Shown here piece by piece: positions 61,501-64,000 of a DNA stretch of 64,000 nucleotides. Source of the DNA: Gigantopelta aegis (taxonomy: Eukaryota > Mollusca > Gastropoda > Neomphalida > Peltospiridae); NCBI RefSeq assembly GCF_016097555.1, contig NC_054712.1, positions 46,713,071 to 46,777,070 of the forward strand, written 5' to 3'. Below the pieces are notes generated by a model that ran no database searches, was not told the DNA's origin, and saw only the letters and a program-made list of their open reading frames with translations. The stretch's first letter is position 1, and every line of letters begins with the position of its first letter. The position numbers were made by a program, and so were the translations under genes.

Positions 61501-62013
61501 AATATTTGTTACGACGTTTAGTCGGAAAGAACGAATCTCTTTCGATAGTCCCGAGTTATTTATGCAAAGATTATGTGTGGGACCGATTAATATGTAATTA
61601 TTTATCACAAATAAATGTCAAAACGGATACATATGGCACTGAATTGTAATTACATTATACGTTAAAGCACCTATAAGAATTTGGATTTGATTGTGCAAAG
61701 TATTTAAAACTAGAAATACCAGTATATTGAATTTAGTCAACTATTTGAGGTAAAATGTGTTTTTTTATTTTTTTATTATTATTTTATGTTTCAGATAGAC
61801 GTGTGGCATCCTACAGGAGGTGAAGGTCGTCCATTAGACATCCGGGTATCTCCAGCAGCATATCAACACATACTAAACGACTTGCACGTGCGAGGACTCA
61901 TTCCGGAAATTTTGATACAGGATGTTCAGGTTGCCTATGACAACCAACTGGCATCCAACAGACAATCTTTAACCGCAGGCTTTGCTTACGATAAATACCA
62001 CAGACTAGACGAG
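58542..62013 (+). CDS. M14A metallocarboxypeptidase, 5' part (signal peptide and propeptide exons)
   Basis: Three exons at the 5' end of a secreted carboxypeptidase A/B-type gene: about 58542-58608, 60777-60852, 61795-62013. Exon 2 ([18 protein letters not shown]) and exon 3 ([18 protein letters not shown] through [11 protein letters not shown]) encode the M14 activation propeptide; the ending before the catalytic domain is typical. Donor GTATGA follows exon 3. Catalytic exons with zinc ligands were not found downstream and must lie past 64000. Exon 1 has a good ATG and a hydrophobic stretch ending in ANQVRFDG, which joins exon 2 in correct phase, but ATG and downstream frame do not agree: one base seems missing in the T-rich run near 58554-58562. 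This may be an assembly error in a homopolymer, a mis-chosen start, or real decay. Such enzymes are digestive zymogens cleaved by trypsin-like proteases. Exons 2-3 are secure; exon 1 less so. Confidence 0.8.
59061..59446 (+). mobile_element. SINE type 3 in carboxypeptidase intron 1
   Basis: GGCCTCGGTGGCGTCGTGGC head, GGGTTCGGATGCCAG B-box region, type 1 tail. Flanked by TTCGTAACC(A/G)GTCA duplication. Confidence 0.85.
59463..59772 (+). mobile_element. SINE type 1 in carboxypeptidase intron 1
   Basis: AGCGGGACGTAGCCCAGTG head through CATTTCCTTCCTTC tail, close behind the type 3 SINE in the same orientation. Confidence 0.85.
60425..60742. mobile_element. TTAA-target MITE just upstream of carboxypeptidase exon 2
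   Basis: Ends resemble the 19879-20659 subfamily (CCCTAGTTTTC and complement), TTAA at 60421-60424 and 60743-60746. Only 34 bp separate it from the exon 2 start, so it flanks the splice acceptor region. Confidence 0.8.
60870..61125. repeat. Degenerate (AC)n / ACG-rich tract after carboxypeptidase exon 2
   Basis: CACA-rich DNA with GAC, GGA and ACG interruptions beginning about 18 bp after the exon 2 donor. It produces spurious Thr-His and Cys-Val open frames. Confidence 0.92.
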
Positions 62014-62917
62014 GTATGACAATGGAATCGAAGCCACTGTTTCCCACTAATTCTTGCTGTTATTCCATTCTCCGTCTGACTCTCAAGTGTTAATAATAAT
62101 ATTTAAAAAAAAAAAAAAAAATCATTTGACTCCTTGACGTTGTTAAGAGAATGGAGATAATAATGCACATCGTGAAATGAATTAATGAACCCATGACATT
62201 ATTACAGCATTTAGGGGCAGGATTTAGTTTAGTCGGTTGAGTGCTCGCTTGAGGTGCTTGCGTCGCAGGATCGAACCACCTCGGTGGATCCATTCGCTGA
62301 TTGGGTTTTTTCGAGTTCCAAACAGTGCACTACAACTGGTTAAAGGCCGTGGTATGTGTTTTTCTGCCTGTGGGGAAGTGCATATAAAATATCCCTTGCT
62401 GCATTAGAAAAAAATGTAGCGGGTTTCCTTTGATGACTACGAGTCAGAATTACCAAATGTTCGACATCCAGTAGCCGATGTTTAATTAATCGATGTGCTC
62501 CAGTGGTGTCGTTAAACAAAACCAACTTATTACAGTATTTATTTCACTCGAATCGCCTTTATTACAAATTATCTCTTTTTAACAGGTTGTGAGGCATACG
62601 CATCTAGGTGGAAAATTGCTTTTTAAAATATCATACAAACCACTGACAAATCACTACCGGCAACGTGTAATCCACCTCCCCATAGATAAATTAAAATATT
62701 TGAAATTTTGAAAAACCGTTAATGGTATTTTTTGTTGTTTGGGGTTTTTGGGGGTTTTTTTGGGGTTTTTTTTTTAGTTGGAAAAACAAACACAAAAATA
62801 CACAAAAACCAACCTTAAACTTGGTCATCTTTCTCCTGTGAGATAAAGTACACCTAACAGATATATCGGAATGCATATTGCTATTGTTTTTATACTCATT
62901 GTTAGTGCCATAATATA
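62014..62917. other. Carboxypeptidase intron after exon 3 (part)
   Basis: Contains a type 2 SINE and T/G-rich DNA at 62725-62780. An AACAG followed by GTTGTGAGGC near 62580 looks like an acceptor, but the reading frame after it does not resemble an M14 catalytic domain. Confidence 0.5.
62213..62524 (+). mobile_element. SINE type 2 after carboxypeptidase exon 3
   Basis: GGGGCAGGATTTAGTTTAGT head, GCAGGATCGAACCACC B-box-like region, tail GTCGTTAAACAAAACC. Confidence 0.8.
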
Positions 62918-64000
62918 CTACTCAAAAGAAGTTAAGGGTCAAACATATTTGTGCAAATAAAAATAAGCTAATATGCTAACATTGTGACGACTAATGACAA
63001 ATTATTTATTTGATGTCTCAAGAACAGAAAACACAAAACAAAAAACCTTTGCTTGGAAACTAGTTTACTACCCAGATGGATAAAGTCATGCACCCCCAAA
63101 AATGATGTTCACACATGTAGAAGCGTCAGTAACTGGTGTAGCCACCATTAGCATTCACACATTCTTGACAACGTTGGCGCATGCTGTTAACCAGGCGTTG
63201 GAAATAACGTTGAGGAATCGCTTGCCATTCTGCAACTAATTGCTGAGCTAGTTGCTGGAGGTTGACGGCAGGGACGTCATGTGATCGAACTCGCCGCCCA
63301 AGTTCATCCCACGCATACTCAATGGGTGACAAGTCTGGTGAATATGCAGGCCAATCCATGTGCTGAAGTCGGTCACCACCCTGGCATGATGAGGTCTTGC
63401 GTTGTCCTGGAACCAAGCTCCTGGTTCAATCCGCTGCAGAAGTGGAATTACAAAAGGTTCTACAGTCTCGTTGAGATAACGCTGACCAGTCAAATTTCCA
63501 TTAATGATGTACAGAGGGGTTCTGTGATTCATGGATATGCCCGCCCACACCATTACACTTCCTCCTCCAAATGGTAGATGTTGAACAACGTTAACATCAG
63601 CAAATCTTTCTCCTTGACAACGGTAAACACGAGCCCAGCCATCATTGAACTGGAGCAAGTACCGTGACTCATTTGTGAATAATGTCTCTGACCATTGCCC
63701 ACGGTTCCACCGGATATGACGTCTGCACCAATCAAGGCGAACCCTTCTGTGACGGGCAAGTAGCTGTGGTCGGACTATAGGACGCCGACATCGCAAACCT
63801 TGGTCTCGCAGACGATTCCTAATGGTCTGGTCAGACACATTGTTGCCTGTAGAAGCTCTGAGTTGATCACGAAGACGCCGTCCGGTCACAAAACGCTGTC
63901 GCAACGCCGTTATCATCAGGAAACGGCCTTCTCGTGCTGTTGTTGATCGTGGTCTTCCAGAACGGGAGCGATTCTGAATAGAATTAGTCGTCCTGAACCT
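62918..64000. mobile_element. Second Tc1-type transposon, cut by the window end
   Basis: The left end reads CTACTCAAAAGAAGTTAAGG after TA; the right inverted end lies beyond the window. It belongs to a different Tc1 lineage from the 52.7 kb copy, judged by different termini and protein. It lies past carboxypeptidase exon 3, so probably in that gene's intron. Confidence 0.85.
63126..64000 (-). pseudogene. Tc1 transposase, decayed and partial
   Basis: Open from the window edge with the RSGRPRST linker, the second DNA-binding helix region and the DDE domain. The first catalytic Asp is replaced by Asn (FTNESRY, codon at 63671-63673). After FQDNARPHHARVVTDF the frame shifts near 63368 with a small deletion, then the homologous sequence resumes through YSPDLSPIEYAWDEL to a stop at 63126. 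Two independent lesions make it inactive. Its N-terminus is outside the window. Confidence 0.9.

Noticed and set aside
62580-62710. Possible carboxypeptidase exon 4
   Set aside because: The acceptor-like site is followed by a frame without any M14 zinc-binding motif and ends quickly.

Overview
The window is eukaryotic nuclear DNA, AT-rich, with long introns and dense interspersed repeats. A CLPTM1L orthologue, a digestive-type carboxypeptidase, TRIM-like RING/propeller genes and abundant tRNA-derived SINEs together suggest a mollusc, probably a gastropod (inference; no marker gene settles it). No prokaryotic genes, CRISPR arrays or functional RNA genes were seen.

Layout. (1) 0.3-12.5 kb and 22.3-31.0 kb are two copies (A and B) of one segmental tandem duplication. 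Each carries a three-exon RING gene: RING exon, a tiny 32-33 aa exon, then a coiled coil plus NHL-like beta-propeller. Copy B looks complete (612 aa). Copy A is in frame (475 aa) but has lost over half the propeller and gained a coding repeat. Because the copies align outside the exons, each serves as an empty-site control for insertions in the other: TTAA elements, a TA foldback element, and a TIR family with 9-10 bp target duplications. In copy B a SINE landed on the intron 1 splice acceptor. (2) 12.5-22.3 kb, between the copies, holds microsatellites, an old broken Ty3/Gypsy-like LTR element with three younger elements inserted in it, and a further TIR element. (3) 31-36.3 kb is intergenic repeats. 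(4) 36.3-52.3 kb, minus strand: a complete 17-exon CLPTM1L gene (528 aa), with one GC-AG intron. (5) 52.7-54.2 kb: a nearly whole Tc1-type transposon. (6) 54.2-58.5 kb is intergenic. (7) 58.5 kb to the end, plus strand: the first three exons (signal peptide and full propeptide) of an M14 carboxypeptidase whose catalytic part lies beyond the window; its signal-peptide exon appears frame-shifted. A second, decayed Tc1 transposon runs off the right edge, probably within that gene's next intron.

The genes are not an obvious functional unit. The most interesting parts are the small beta-rich exon linking RING to coiled coil (a candidate assembly motif), the SINE-rebuilt splice acceptor, and the TIR family with 9-10 bp target duplications.
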